From: Aestuariibacter sp. GS-14
Lineage (GTDB): Bacteria; Pseudomonadota; Gammaproteobacteria; Enterobacterales; Alteromonadaceae
Length of the DNA: 64,000 bases
Assembly: GCF_006494365.1 (NCBI RefSeq)
Contig: NZ_VHIP01000001.1
Span: 496,001 to 560,000, forward strand
Direction of reading: 5' to 3'
Shown: positions 27,536 through 37,615 of the stretch, piece after piece
Layout of the letters: each line of letters opens with the position of its first letter
Numbering within the stretch: the stretch's first letter is position 1
The notes under the pieces: model-generated
What the model saw: the letters and a program-made list of their open reading frames with translations, nothing else
Databases searched by the model: none
Told to the model about the DNA's origin: nothing
Position numbers and translations under genes: made by a program

Positions 27536-29434
27536 ATGAAGTACAGAAAGGACATAGACGGTTTACGAGCACTCGCAGTGCTGCCGGTACTGATTTTCCA
27601 CGCCCAACTTGGATTTTTTGAAGGGGGATTTCTGGGAGTGGATGTTTTTTTTGTGATCAGTGGGTTTCTGATCACGTCCATTCTGGTTGAAGAAATCTCT
27701 CAAAAAACATTTACCTTTGCCAACTTCTACGAAAGACGTGTGCGCCGCCTGTTACCCGCTCTGATTTTTATGACCGCTGTAACGTCGGTGCTCGCGTACC
27801 AATTTATGATAACGGTGGACTTACAGGGATACGGCAATAGTTTGGTTGCGATGTCATTGTTCTCCAGCAACATTTTCTTCTGGATGGACAGCGGGTACTT
27901 TGACCGTGTTGCTGACTTAAAACCCATGTTGCATACCTGGAGCCTGGCCGTTGAAGAACAGTATTACTTTTTCTTCCCTCTGGTACTGCTGGTAGTACTG
28001 CGCAGGTTCCCTAAACTACTCACGCTAACGGTGCTGATTATTCTGGTCTTTAGCCTCTCGCTCGCAACCTGGGGGGCCACAAATGCACCTGATGCCAATT
28101 TTTATCTGTTACCCACACGCGCCTGGGAGCTAATGTTCGGGAGTCTGGCCAGCATCCTGATTTTCAATAATGCGCAATTACTTGAAAAATTGCGGGCTGG
28201 TAACGTATTAAAAAATACCGCATTGGTGGTTTTGATTATCTGTCTGTTTGCATTTGATGAGTCGCTTCCCCACCCTTCGCTGCTTACGCTCATTCCTGTA
28301 CTCGCCACGCTGATACTTATCGTCATTCCGGCACAGCAAAGTTTTGCGCATCAAATTCTTACGTTACGTCCAATGGTCTTTATTGGGTTAATTAGTTACA
28401 GTTTGTATTTATGGCACCAGCCGCTGCTGGTTTTTCAGCGCTATATCTCTGCAAAACCGAACCCCGTAATCAGCGTGACACTGCTGGTAATCGCATGCTT
28501 GCTAGCCTACCTTTCATGGCGATACGTTGAGAAGCCATTCAGACACAGGAACGTTACCAGCCGCAATCAGGTATACACCTTTTGTGGCGTAAGTTTTGCT
28601 GCCATTATCGGTTTTGGTTTATATGCCGGACAAGAGGGTATTCCGTCGCGTTACAACGCAGAGCAGCAGGTGTTGATGTCGTATCTTCAATACTCCGCAC
28701 CTGTTGGCCAGCCAGACAATCAGGCGCACTGTTTTCTTGGCGAAGACGAGGATTACCAGTCTCTGTCAGCCTCCTGCTATCAGGATAAGTCCGTTTTGCT
28801 TTGGGGCGACTCTCACGCCAATGCCCTTGCAACTGGCCTGCGTGTTTTACAGGGCAATGCGTTAGGTGAAATAACTAGCAGTGCATGTTTGCCTTTAACA
28901 GACACACACTTCCCCCACAGAAAACATTGCCAGTCCACTAACGCTTTTGTATTAGAACAACTTCGTCAAGGGCAATACAATACCGTGATCCTGCACGGCA
29001 ATTGGTATAGCCATGAAGACAAGATCTCGTCGTTGAAAAATACCTTATCCGCATTGGCTTCGCTCAATATAGAGGTCATTGTAATTGGCGGAGTGCCTCA
29101 TTACTTACCTGATTTACCAAGCTTTTTATTAACCAAACGCTTACCACTGAATGCACAGTCTGCGCAATCCAGAGTAGAACCTACGTTATTCCACGAAATA
29201 GCCGCGATTGATCAGCATTTAGCAGCCGTGTCCGGACAGTTTGATAATGTGACGTTTATGTCTGCGTTAGCCGCATTTTGTGAGTCGCCACAACAGTGTA
29301 CGGTGGTTCTCCCCTCATACACGTCGCCACAGCAATGGGTACCTACGGCATGGGATTATGGTCATCTAACTCTGGAAGGCGCGATGTATTTATCAAAATC
29401 GTTGCCCGCCAATGCCCTTGATATCGAAAGGTAA
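27536..29434 (+). CDS. OafA-type acyltransferase 3 with C-terminal SGNH domain
   Basis: 632 residues. The N-terminal acyltransferase-3 membrane domain (about ten segments, residues 10-350) has 'YRKDIDGLRALAVLPVL', 'GFLGVDVFFVISGFLI' and 'LHTWSLAVEEQYYFFFP'. The periplasmic SGNH domain has 'LLWGDSHANALATGL' (nucleophile Ser) and 'WDYGHLTLEG' (Asp/His). Such fusions O-acetylate O-antigens, capsules or exopolysaccharides in the periplasm, taking the acyl group through the membrane domain. A decayed relative lies at 26011-26364. Confidence 0.92.
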   Translation: MKYRKDIDGLRALAVLPVLIFHAQLGFFEGGFLGVDVFFVISGFLITSILVEEISQKTFTFANFYERRVRRLLPALIFMTAVTSVLAYQFMITVDLQGYGNSLVAMSLFSSNIFFWMDSGYFDRVADLKPMLHTWSLAVEEQYYFFFPLVLLVVLRRFPKLLTLTVLIILVFSLSLATWGATNAPDANFYLLPTRAWELMFGSLASILIFNNAQLLEKLRAGNVLKNTALVVLIICLFAFDESLPHPSLLTLIPVLATLILIVIPAQQSFAHQILTLRPMVFIGLISYSLYLWHQPLLVFQRYISAKPNPVISVTLLVIACLLAYLSWRYVEKPFRHRNVTSRNQVYTFCGVSFAAIIGFGLYAGQEGIPSRYNAEQQVLMSYLQYSAPVGQPDNQAHCFLGEDEDYQSLSASCYQDKSVLLWGDSHANALATGLRVLQGNALGEITSSACLPLTDTHFPHRKHCQSTNAFVLEQLRQGQYNTVILHGNWYSHEDKISSLKNTLSALASLNIEVIVIGGVPHYLPDLPSFLLTKRLPLNAQSAQSRVEPTLFHEIAAIDQHLAAVSGQFDNVTFMSALAAFCESPQQCTVVLPSYTSPQQWVPTAWDYGHLTLEGAMYLSKSLPANALDIER

Positions 29435-29560
29435 TAAATAATACAAAACAGTAACTTATGGCATTTTTAATCCTGTTTATGGCGGCGTGATTTTGACTGG
29501 CATAAACATTCGTTAACACGTATGATTCAGGCATTGACGTCGTAACAAACTGATACTAAC

Positions 29561-30664
29561 GTGAAAAAAACAATTGCCTTTGTGCACAGTGTCGCCGAAA
29601 TTGGCGGCGCAGAAAGGATGTCGGAAGCACTGATTGACGGGCTGGCGCAGCATCAGGAATTTGCCCCGTTGCTTATTGTGCCTGAAGAAGGGCCATTTTC
29701 GCGCCATATCGCGCAGAAAGGCAACGCCATCATGATTACGGCATTACCCCAACCCGAATTCAGCTCTCCCTTTGTCACAATCAGGCAAGCATTTGCACTG
29801 GCCAAGCAATTCAAACAAGCGAATATTGCGCTTTTGCAATGTGCTGATTTGGTATGTACCCGGGCAGTGCTACCGGCAGCTAAAATTGCCGGTATTCCGG
29901 TGATATGCCACATGCATTTCCCGGTAGAAGCCGGCTACGTAAACTGGGTATTTAAACGCATGCCTAAACCCGCAGGGTATGTGTATTGTAGCGAAGAATT
30001 AATGCATGCAACCAGGGAGCCGCTTGCAGTGGCTTGCCCACTGGCCTGCCATGATGTCATTCACAATGGGGTAGACATCGATCGTTTCTCGCCCAACGCC
30101 GTTGTAAATACGCCTCCACGAATCGGGATTGTTGCCAACTTGCAGGAACGTAAGGGTCATATCGATTTTCTGGAAATGGCAAAGACGCTGTGTGATCAAC
30201 ACTACAACCTCCATTTCGATATTATAGGCGGCGATATTTTGCAGGCGCCCCGTCAGGCACTGCTTGAAGACTATGCTGTAAAATTAGGTATTCGCGAGCA
30301 GGTAACGTTTCACGGGCAGGTAGATAACGTCCTCGCCTTGCTCGGTCAGTTGGATATTCTGGTATGTGCATCTCATCAGGAAGCCTTTCCGGTATCCATT
30401 TTAGAAGCTATGGCTATGCAAAAAGCCATTGTTTCGACTAATGTTAACGGTATCCCAGAAGCGATTATCGATAATCACTGTGGAATACTGGTGCCTCCAC
30501 ACGATCCCAAGGCTTTGAGTGAAGGTGTAAAACGTTTACTGGATAATGCCTCTCTAAAACAACAGATTGCGGAGGCGGCCAGACAACGTGTTGTGCGTGA
30601 ATTTAGCTTACAGGCTTACTTAGATAAATTTATCAGCGTTTATCGCAGAACACTTACAGGATAA
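29561..30664 (+). CDS. Glycosyltransferase family 4
   Basis: 367 residues from a GTG at 29561; no strong ribosome-binding site is visible in the 126-bp gap before it. 'IAFVHSVAEIGGAERMSEAL' gives the G-G-A-E-R loop, 'RIGIVANLQERKGHIDFL' the donor-domain start, and 'EAFPVSILEAMAMQKAI' the E-x7-E motif. GT-B fold, cytoplasmic. It begins a five-gene plus-strand glycosyltransferase run (29561-34905) with short gaps. Confidence 0.87.
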   Translation: MKKTIAFVHSVAEIGGAERMSEALIDGLAQHQEFAPLLIVPEEGPFSRHIAQKGNAIMITALPQPEFSSPFVTIRQAFALAKQFKQANIALLQCADLVCTRAVLPAAKIAGIPVICHMHFPVEAGYVNWVFKRMPKPAGYVYCSEELMHATREPLAVACPLACHDVIHNGVDIDRFSPNAVVNTPPRIGIVANLQERKGHIDFLEMAKTLCDQHYNLHFDIIGGDILQAPRQALLEDYAVKLGIREQVTFHGQVDNVLALLGQLDILVCASHQEAFPVSILEAMAMQKAIVSTNVNGIPEAIIDNHCGILVPPHDPKALSEGVKRLLDNASLKQQIAEAARQRVVREFSLQAYLDKFISVYRRTLTG

Positions 30665-30666
30665 TA

Positions 30667-31743
30667 GTGAGAACACAAAAAGTCGTTATGGTTCCCGATT
30701 TCCGGGAAGGGAACCCCTATCAAAGTTTGTTAGCCAATCACTTGTTACAACAGGACGTTGAAGTTACGTTCGATAAACTGCCACTTGGGTATTTCCCGTT
30801 TTCTGAATTGTGCAAGCAACATCCACAGGCTGATATCATTCATTTGCACTGGATGTCGCCATTGTTATTTGTATTAAGCTGGACATCCTCGCCTTTTAAA
30901 GCAAAATTGCGGGGGCTTTTACTGGCACTGGACTGTTTATGGGTAAGGCTACGCGGAAAAAAGGTAATCTGGACCATTCACAACAAATTTTCCCATGAAA
31001 ATTTTGACCGCGGCGTTGAATTATTTGTGCGCCGGCTTCTGGCACGCTGTGTTTCAGCAATCATTGTTCACAGTCAGTCCGCTGCCAACCGTTTGGCACA
31101 CGCTTACAGCATTCCAAAGATACGTAAAAAAGCCAACGTAATTTTTCACGGAAATTATGAAGGGATATACCCTCGTCCTGTTCAATCGCGGGCGTCTTTA
31201 CTTGCTACCCTTAACATTCCCCCGGAACATACTGTTATTCTGAGTTTTGGCATGCTACGTCCTTATAAGGGCATCGACAAGCTGGCTGAACTGTTTGCTT
31301 CTGGTAAGCTGCCTGAACATATTCATTTGCTGATCATGGGCAAAGCAGATAAAAAAGACTATGCAGCATCGCTGCAAGCTATCTGTGATCGTGCCAATAA
31401 TGTACATCTTCGTCTGGGTTTTCTGTCCGATGAAGATCTGGCGGAATGGCTGGGAGCGGTTGATATGGTGGCCGTGCCATTCTCCGATACGCTTACATCT
31501 GGCTCGGTATTGCTAGCGATGACAGAAGGCAAAGCACTATTGCTGCCGGAACTGTCCAAAGTATTTGATTGCGTACCAGATGAGGGCGCGGTGTATTACC
31601 AGTCAGAAGAAGACATTGCCATAAAATTACAAGGTTTATCATCCTGCGATGTCAATGCTATGGGCGAAGCCAACAAGGTGGCAGCCAGTCGAATGAACTG
31701 GCCTGACGTTGCCCGAATGACAGCCAATCTGTATCGGCGGTAA
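30667..31743 (+). CDS. Glycosyltransferase, GT-B fold (GT4-like)
   Basis: 358 residues, GTG start at 30667, five bases after AGGA and 2 bp after the previous stop. The N-terminal half has 'DIIHLHWMSPLLF' and 'KKVIWTIHNKFSHE'; the donor half begins 'TVILSFGMLRPYKGIDKL'. The usual E-x7-E is not intact: the equivalent segment reads 'TLTSGSVLLAMTEGKALLLP'. This resembles GumH/WcaI-like relatives that tolerate change there, or signals altered catalysis. It is likely active in the same pathway as its neighbours. Confidence 0.78.
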   Translation: MRTQKVVMVPDFREGNPYQSLLANHLLQQDVEVTFDKLPLGYFPFSELCKQHPQADIIHLHWMSPLLFVLSWTSSPFKAKLRGLLLALDCLWVRLRGKKVIWTIHNKFSHENFDRGVELFVRRLLARCVSAIIVHSQSAANRLAHAYSIPKIRKKANVIFHGNYEGIYPRPVQSRASLLATLNIPPEHTVILSFGMLRPYKGIDKLAELFASGKLPEHIHLLIMGKADKKDYAASLQAICDRANNVHLRLGFLSDEDLAEWLGAVDMVAVPFSDTLTSGSVLLAMTEGKALLLPELSKVFDCVPDEGAVYYQSEEDIAIKLQGLSSCDVNAMGEANKVAASRMNWPDVARMTANLYRR

Positions 31744-31749
31744 CGCAAA

Positions 31750-32940
31750 ATGAAATGTATTATTGCCAGTCCGGTAGGCTGTTATCCTTCTCCTGCAGGC
31801 AATGCAGAACGAGTAAGGCAAGTTCACGCGTGCCTTGAAAGTCTTGGTTATGAAGTACATTTTGTATTGTGTCCGATACAAGCTATGTCGCCTCAATTCA
31901 ACGAAGAAGCCATGACACAAGTTTTCGGCTCTCGCTTTCATCAATTAGATAATCAACCAAGACCTTTACAGGAAAAATTGATCCGATTTAAACGCAGGTA
32001 CTATCACCGCATTCATAAAACTGGTTGGTTATTTGATTTTATGTTTGCTGATGGCTACGTGTCTAAGCAGAGTTGTGATGCGTTTAGTCATCTTGTTAAT
32101 CGCATCGAGCCCGATCTTATTGTATTAATTTATGGATTTATGTCGCCATTGGTAAAACATATTTCGGCTAACTGTAAAGTGGTGATCGATGCTCAGGACA
32201 AATTCAGCTATCGAAATCGTGGAATACGTGCAGCAGGCAGTGAAGGATACTGGCTGAGTCTACTGCCCTATCAGGAACGCTATTTATTGTCACAATCAGA
32301 CGTAGTATTGGGTATTCAGGAACAGGAAAGCGGGTATTTCAAGAGGTTGCTGAAAGGGAAAAATACCGAAGTTGTGACGCTGGATTTGATTGTTGCGCCG
32401 GATCAGCCGGAAACCAGGCCCAATATTAGCCCAGTGATAGGCTTTCTGGCATCAGGTAATCAACACAACGTAAACGGTATCAATCGCTTTCTTGACAAAG
32501 TATGGCCCATCATTACAGAAGCCTGTCCAGATGCGACGCTACTCATTGCAGGCTCAGTAACAAAGCACCTAACCACACACACACCTAATGTAGAATTACT
32601 GGGATGGGTAGAAAATCTGGCCGATTTTTACAGTCGCTGCCGACTGATAGTCAATCCCTGTGAAACAGGCAGCGGTTTAAAAATCAAAACCATTGAAGCG
32701 GTAGGATTTGGTATTCCGGTTGTGTCAACGCCCTGCGGCGCGGCTGGAGTGGAGTTTTTGCTCCCCGTTGAAAACAGATGTCAATTAACCAGTAAGGCAT
32801 TTGCCGAGCGGTGTATTAGCATGTTACTAAATCAACAGGATGCTCAGCTAATTGCCGTACAAAGCTTTGCGCTTTTGCAAAAGCGGGTAGCGGAAAATCA
32901 CCGTCAGTTGCAGATACTATTACAGTATCCCCTCGTCTAA
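31750..32940 (+). CDS. Glycosyltransferase family 4
   Basis: 396 residues, ATG at 31750, 6 bp after the previous stop. 'VGCYPSPAGNAERVRQVHACL' is a GT4-type acceptor-loop start ('P...G...R'). The donor half has 'PVIGFLASGNQHNVNGINRFL', 'VELLGWVENLADFYSRCRL' and 'CETGSGLKIKTIEAVGFGIPV', the last in the position of the E-x7-E motif. Similar proteins act in exopolysaccharide loci. No signal peptide or membrane segment. Confidence 0.82.
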   Translation: MKCIIASPVGCYPSPAGNAERVRQVHACLESLGYEVHFVLCPIQAMSPQFNEEAMTQVFGSRFHQLDNQPRPLQEKLIRFKRRYYHRIHKTGWLFDFMFADGYVSKQSCDAFSHLVNRIEPDLIVLIYGFMSPLVKHISANCKVVIDAQDKFSYRNRGIRAAGSEGYWLSLLPYQERYLLSQSDVVLGIQEQESGYFKRLLKGKNTEVVTLDLIVAPDQPETRPNISPVIGFLASGNQHNVNGINRFLDKVWPIITEACPDATLLIAGSVTKHLTTHTPNVELLGWVENLADFYSRCRLIVNPCETGSGLKIKTIEAVGFGIPVVSTPCGAAGVEFLLPVENRCQLTSKAFAERCISMLLNQQDAQLIAVQSFALLQKRVAENHRQLQILLQYPLV

Positions 32941-33005
32941 TCCTCCCGCTTGCCACGGTTTATTCTTCAATCAAATTGTGTATGATGGCATTTGCAGCTA
33001 GCGCA

Positions 33006-33938
33006 ATGGATTTAAACTTAATGCCGTTTGTCTCAGTTATTGTACCCAATTACAACCACGCCCGCTTTTTACCTGAACGACTCAACAGTGTTTTCCAACA
33101 GGATTTCGACAATTATGAAGTCATTTTGCTGGATGATAAAAGCACGGACAATAGTGCCGACGTACTCGCTTCCTATGCATCACATCCCCGTGTAAGCCAC
33201 CTTATACTAAACGAAAGCAATTCTGGCAGCCCCTTTGTTCAATGGCAAAAGGGTCTTGAACTTGCCAAGGGAGAGTACATTTGGCTGGCAGAAAGTGATG
33301 ATGTGGCCGCTCCCGATTTTTTATCGACGTTAAGCGCTTGTGTGCAATCGGAACACGACATAGCCATTGCCTTTGCCCGGTCCTATCGAATTGATGAACA
33401 CGGCAATAATCAGGGATTTAATGCCTGGGGTGAGGTCATTGAACCTTTGCGCTGGAATAAGCCATTCGTTAACAAGGGTGATAACGAAATTGCCCATTTT
33501 TTAATTCACCGAAATACCATTCCAAATGCCTCCGCCGTACTATTTAGAAAGGACTTGGGCCTACAGCACATAACCGATATCATGAATTATCGCTTCTGCG
33601 GTGACTGGCTGTTTTGGATCTTATTGGCCTCTCACGGTAAGGTGGCATATCGCCCGGATACGTTTAATTACTTCCGACGCTATGCAACCGCGACCAGCTT
33701 AAAGCGCGATAAAGAGCGCCTGGATGCCCGGTTTGCCGAGTACAACGCGGTAGTAAAAGCAGCAATGGACAGGAAAATGCCAGGAACCAGCTCACCTCTT
33801 CAGCACGATTGGATGATAGACGAGTGGATAGCAAATAAACAACATATGAGTGTATGGGATTTCCTCATGCCTCCTTTTAGCTCGCCTCTGCGAAAACGCT
33901 TTTACAAAGCTCTGTTCAAACGATTAATAAAGCGTTAA
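33006..33938 (+). CDS. Glycosyltransferase family 2
   Basis: About 310 residues. The frame is open from a TTG at 32976, with ATGs at 32982, 32985, 33006 and 33021; none has a strong ribosome-binding site, and the domain 'VSVIVPNYNHARFLPERL' begins just after 33021, so 33006 or 33021 is most likely. 'VILLDDKSTDNSADVL' and 'YIWLAESDDVAAPDFL' are GT2 motifs; 'FCGDWLFWILLA' fits the acceptor helix. It precedes a GT8-like gene by 10 bp. Confidence 0.83.
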   Translation: MDLNLMPFVSVIVPNYNHARFLPERLNSVFQQDFDNYEVILLDDKSTDNSADVLASYASHPRVSHLILNESNSGSPFVQWQKGLELAKGEYIWLAESDDVAAPDFLSTLSACVQSEHDIAIAFARSYRIDEHGNNQGFNAWGEVIEPLRWNKPFVNKGDNEIAHFLIHRNTIPNASAVLFRKDLGLQHITDIMNYRFCGDWLFWILLASHGKVAYRPDTFNYFRRYATATSLKRDKERLDARFAEYNAVVKAAMDRKMPGTSSPLQHDWMIDEWIANKQHMSVWDFLMPPFSSPLRKRFYKALFKRLIKR

Positions 33939-33948
33939 AGGAACCGCA

Positions 33949-34905
33949 ATGAATCAAACGTTTTGCACTATCTGCACCTATAACTTCTTACCATATGTGC
34001 TATCGCTTCACGAATCTCTGAAGCAATTTGATGCTGACATTCATTTACATGTCATGATTTCTGACTCAGCAAATAAGGAAGAATTAGCACTTCATCAGAA
34101 AGACAATTTATTTGTAACAAGTTACGTAGACCTGTGCCAGGATGGCTTGGGTAAAGCGATATTCGATAAATACGAAAATCAGAATCCCGACTATTTGCGC
34201 TGGTCAATGAAACCCGTGCTTACACGCCACTTGTTGAATACCTACGACAAAGTCATTTGCGCTGATTGCGATCTGAACTTCTTCAGTAACTTTCAGTTTT
34301 TATTTGATTTACTGGATACATCCAGTGTCTTACTCACCCCCCATATGCGTTGTTCAGACCCCACTATCGATCCCCACGGCTTTCAGCTGAACTTTTTGGA
34401 TGGCATGTACAACGCAGGATTCGTCGCAGCGTCAAAGGCGGGTATACCTGCCATGGAATACTGGGCAAAATGCTGTTTATTTCATTGCGAAAATAATAGC
34501 TCAGAAGGTTATTTTGCCGACCAGCGTTATCTGGATATTCTGCCAACCCGGTTCGAGGGTGTCGAATCTGTTCGTCACCGCGGTTGCAACGTGGGGAACT
34601 GGAATCTGATCGACTGTAAACGCGAACTGGTGGATGGCAAAGTAAAAATTAACGGTGAGTTTGACATCGTGTTTATTCACTTTACTAAGAGTCTGTTCCG
34701 CGGTATTTACTCTGGTGCAGATGCGTTGCTGAAACCCTTTGCCGATATTTATGCCGAGCGGGTAAAGCGATATGGCGGGCCTGACATTTGGTCAAACCTC
34801 ACCAAGCAATTTGAGGAAGAGCATAGACTGGCGCAGAAAAAGGCCGATGCGGAATATCGCAAAACCAAACTAAAGCGTTTGCTCGGTTTGGGAAAAAGCG
34901 AGTAG
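33949..34905 (+). CDS. Glycosyltransferase, GT8-like nucleotide-diphospho-sugar transferase
   Basis: 318 residues, ATG at 33949 after AAAGGA. 'FCTICTYNFLPYVLSLHESL', 'YLRWSMKPVLTRHLL' and 'KVICADCDLNFFSN' (D-x-D in the A-D-C-D block) match small GT-A transferases related to GT8. 'DGMYNAGFVAASK' and 'YFADQRYLDILP' are typical of the second half. The C-terminal 30 residues are highly charged ('EEEHRLAQKKADAEYRK'), possibly for membrane or partner binding. It converges on the GT4 gene at 34932 with a 26-bp gap lacking a clear terminator. Confidence 0.72.
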   Translation: MNQTFCTICTYNFLPYVLSLHESLKQFDADIHLHVMISDSANKEELALHQKDNLFVTSYVDLCQDGLGKAIFDKYENQNPDYLRWSMKPVLTRHLLNTYDKVICADCDLNFFSNFQFLFDLLDTSSVLLTPHMRCSDPTIDPHGFQLNFLDGMYNAGFVAASKAGIPAMEYWAKCCLFHCENNSSEGYFADQRYLDILPTRFEGVESVRHRGCNVGNWNLIDCKRELVDGKVKINGEFDIVFIHFTKSLFRGIYSGADALLKPFADIYAERVKRYGGPDIWSNLTKQFEEEHRLAQKKADAEYRKTKLKRLLGLGKSE

Positions 34906-34931
34906 ATTCAGTCTATTGTGCGCACAAAAAC

Positions 34932-36017
34932 CTAAGCATACTGGTGGCGAAGCATGGCAAAAAATGCTTCTTCACCAATCTCTCGTTTAAGGGATTCTAT
35001 GGCCATTTTACCTGACACTGACAGCTGTGCCCGCAGAACAGAATCATTGAGTAACGCGACTATCTTATTCGCCATCTCAGTTATATCATGCTCTTGAACT
35101 AAAAAGCCCGTTTTGCCGTTTTCAATCAGATCGGCAATTCCCTGGTGCCGCGTACTCACAACGGGCAAGCCACCCAACATGGCCTCAGAAACTGATACAG
35201 GTGTGCCCTCGCGGTCACCATCACTACTCACCACAGAATGCTGAACATACACGGTAGCTTCCTGCATTAGCTCAGCAACTTCATCGTGAGTTTTGGCACC
35301 AGTGAATTGCACATTGGGAATTTTCAGGGTGTCGCAAATGCTCTTGCAAACCGGCAACAAGGGGCCATCCCCTACCATGGTAAGTGTGGCGTCGGGACAA
35401 ACTTGTAACACTTGCTGAAATGCTAACAATGTTAGCCATGGCGCTTTTTTCTCTACAAACCGACCCACAGTTAGCAGGTGCTGCCCCGAATTCTGATACT
35501 GATGCTCGCCAAAATCATTGTATGGAAGACATGGAAGGTATTTAATTTTACCGGGTTCACAGCCCAATGAGACTAATTGTTCTGTCATCGATGAGCTAAC
35601 TGATATTACCGTTTTAGCCACTTTAAAAAGTCTGGCGTAATGTGACTTGTAGTGTGCGATAACATCGTACTTGAACGCATCATAACCATGGAAATGCACA
35701 ATCAGGTCGATGCCCAACTGTTCACATGCGTTTAATGCACCCACGCCAATTGGTCCGAATTCAGCAAAACAGCAACGCACATTATTCGACTTTAACAAAT
35801 GCGCCAAAGTGTAATCGTAATAATCACTGGCGATACCCATTACCTTTTTAACACGATAAGTGAGTTTGTGCACCATAGAAGGCACATAACTCTCCATTTT
35901 GAATGGGGTACTGCCACCATAAATCACAATACCGTCACTACCCAACATATCGATATGCCGGCGTACAAAGGTTTCACTTACCTGATTATTGGATGCTACC
36001 AATACGGCAACAGTCAT
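34932..36017 (-). CDS. Glycosyltransferase family 4
   Basis: 361 residues, ATG at 36017 with GGAG upstream. 'IDLIVHFHGYDAFKYDVI' is the acceptor-site segment, 'HLLTVGRFVEKKAPWLTLLAF' the donor-domain start, and 'REGTPVSVSEAMLGGLPVV' the E-x7-E motif. This is the colanic-acid/WcaL-like branch of GT4. It has its own 166-bp upstream region with a candidate promoter. Confidence 0.87.
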   Translation of the reverse strand: MTVAVLVASNNQVSETFVRRHIDMLGSDGIVIYGGSTPFKMESYVPSMVHKLTYRVKKVMGIASDYYDYTLAHLLKSNNVRCCFAEFGPIGVGALNACEQLGIDLIVHFHGYDAFKYDVIAHYKSHYARLFKVAKTVISVSSSMTEQLVSLGCEPGKIKYLPCLPYNDFGEHQYQNSGQHLLTVGRFVEKKAPWLTLLAFQQVLQVCPDATLTMVGDGPLLPVCKSICDTLKIPNVQFTGAKTHDEVAELMQEATVYVQHSVVSSDGDREGTPVSVSEAMLGGLPVVSTRHQGIADLIENGKTGFLVQEHDITEMANKIVALLNDSVLRAQLSVSGKMAIESLKREIGEEAFFAMLRHQYA

Positions 36018-36106
36018 GACTTACTCCGTTATATTGCCAGCCCCTGACATTGCCAGAATGACCTCAGTTACTGTAAGAAAGGAAATACCAGTACAAATTT
36101 CAGTAA

Positions 36107-36136
36107 GTTATAAAAGCACATTCACGCTAAAATCAA
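36107..36136 (-). promoter_or_regulatory. Candidate sigma-70 promoter for the GT4 gene at 34932
   Basis: On the minus strand, TTGATT (plus coordinates 36131-36136) and TATAAC (36107-36112) are 18 bp apart, matching the -35 and -10 consensus at 4/6 and 5/6 positions, about 90 bp upstream of the ATG. Motif evidence only. Confidence 0.35.
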
Positions 36137-36183
36137 AAATCTTTTCTTGAGTTTTGTTAATTATTTACAGTTTACGGCGCGCC

Positions 36184-37344
36184 TTACCGACTTGCTATAT
36201 CGCTGAACACCGAAGTTGCCCGCTTGGCCGCATTTTCCCAGTCAAACTGACTTACCGCATGCTTGCGCCCCGCTAGGCCATATGCTTTAGCCAGCGTCGG
36301 TGACTGTAAAAATTTAACCACGGTATTACTCAGGTTATTCAAATCCGTGGCATCCACAATCTCACCGGTTTGCCCCGGAATAAGGGTTTCTTTGGTACCA
36401 CCTGAGTTTCCGGCTATTACGGGCTTCGCACATGCCTGAGCCTCTACAAGTACCATACCAAACCCTTCAATATCCTGCCCTTCTGTACGGTTTGGCAGTA
36501 TAAATACTTCGCAGTGCTGATAACATTTTATCATGGTGGTATCGTCACATTGCGTCAGAATGTCCACGTGCTCTTGCAGTCCTAACCGCTCCACGGTAGC
36601 CCGTAACAGGGATTCGCATTCTCCATGGCCAATGATCACGTAATGCGCTTGTGGACACACTTTCAGAATATCAGGCATGGCCTCAATCATTTTATCCTGA
36701 CCTTTACGCGCCTGCAGACGCCCCACAGTAAGAATAAGTTGTTTGTCCTGCCAGCCCATGGCAGATAAAAACTCGCTATCAGTCTGTGCTGCCGGCACAA
36801 ACTTATTGGTATCTGCGCCAGGATGCATTACAACTACCCTGGACATAACACTACTGTCTACGCGTTCAACAATAGCGGCGCTGTTGTGGCTGTTGCAGAT
36901 AATTTTACTGGCGCTACGCATCACCATTTTCGTCAGGCTATTCAACTCGCGGGAGAGAGCGCTGGCTTCAAGGTCTTCCCCGTGAACATAACAAGCGTAG
37001 GGAATACCCATGGTTTTATTGAGAAAAAATGCCATCAGACCTTCAGGAAGGACACGCCCACAATGAATCATGTCGATGTGATGTGTTTTTATTAACCGGC
37101 GTAACTGTCGGTAACTCCGGTAATAAAATTTAAGTCCATCCAGACTGGCCAGCCCCCATTGCGGACTGTAAAGCGGCATACGTTCTATAGGTAACGAAGA
37201 CTGCGCATCAAAGTCTGATGCATTGGGCTGCAGATCGGCAACTACCAGGTAATTATTGTTTAAGCGGGAATAGAGTTCCCAAAACCATCGGCCACTTCCA
37301 CCCGACGCTGGGGGAAAATTCTGACTGAGCACCAGGGTTTTCAA
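36184..37344 (-). CDS. Glycosyltransferase family 4 (TTG start)
   Basis: 386 residues. The start is TTG at 37344: GGAG lies six bases upstream and the first strand 'KTLVLSQNFPPASGGSGRW' follows at once, leaving no room for a later start. 'HIDMIHCGRVLPEGLMAF', 'QLILTVGRLQARKGQDKMI' and 'IEGFGMVLVEAQACAKPVI' give the acceptor segment, donor-domain start and E-x7-E motif. PimB/PimC-like GT4. It is transcribed divergently from the sugar transferase at 37616, which also starts with TTG; the shared 271-bp gap must hold both promoters. Confidence 0.87.
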   Translation of the reverse strand: MKTLVLSQNFPPASGGSGRWFWELYSRLNNNYLVVADLQPNASDFDAQSSLPIERMPLYSPQWGLASLDGLKFYYRSYRQLRRLIKTHHIDMIHCGRVLPEGLMAFFLNKTMGIPYACYVHGEDLEASALSRELNSLTKMVMRSASKIICNSHNSAAIVERVDSSVMSRVVVMHPGADTNKFVPAAQTDSEFLSAMGWQDKQLILTVGRLQARKGQDKMIEAMPDILKVCPQAHYVIIGHGECESLLRATVERLGLQEHVDILTQCDDTTMIKCYQHCEVFILPNRTEGQDIEGFGMVLVEAQACAKPVIAGNSGGTKETLIPGQTGEIVDATDLNNLSNTVVKFLQSPTLAKAYGLAGRKHAVSQFDWENAAKRATSVFSDIASR

Positions 37345-37615
37345 TGTGAACTCCAGCTATAACTTCTGTTAATACAAAATTATAGATGCAGAATACCCTT
37401 GGCCCCATCAGGTGTAAACAGTAATTGCCGAAGAAAACTGTTGTCATACCAATGGCACATAACTACAGAATTGATGTTCGGCAGCGAACCTGCGAGTCAA
37501 TCTAATTTGATATCTTAATATTAAGAAAAACCAACAGATATTGTGCCTTTTTATTCATAATAAAGCGTAATACACTAGCACGACTGAATGAAAGCGTTTC
37601 GAACAAGGACCTCTT
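37345..37615. other. Divergent intergenic region
   Basis: 271 bp between two divergent glycosyltransferase genes. A perfect TATAAT (minus strand) occurs close to the 36184 gene's start, but the sequence at the -35 position is poor. I found no convincing operator, small gene or terminator. Confidence 0.4.

Noticed and set aside
29435..29560. Promoter TTGACT...TATGAT before the GT4 gene
   Set aside because: The two boxes are 22 bp apart, too far for a normal sigma-70 promoter.
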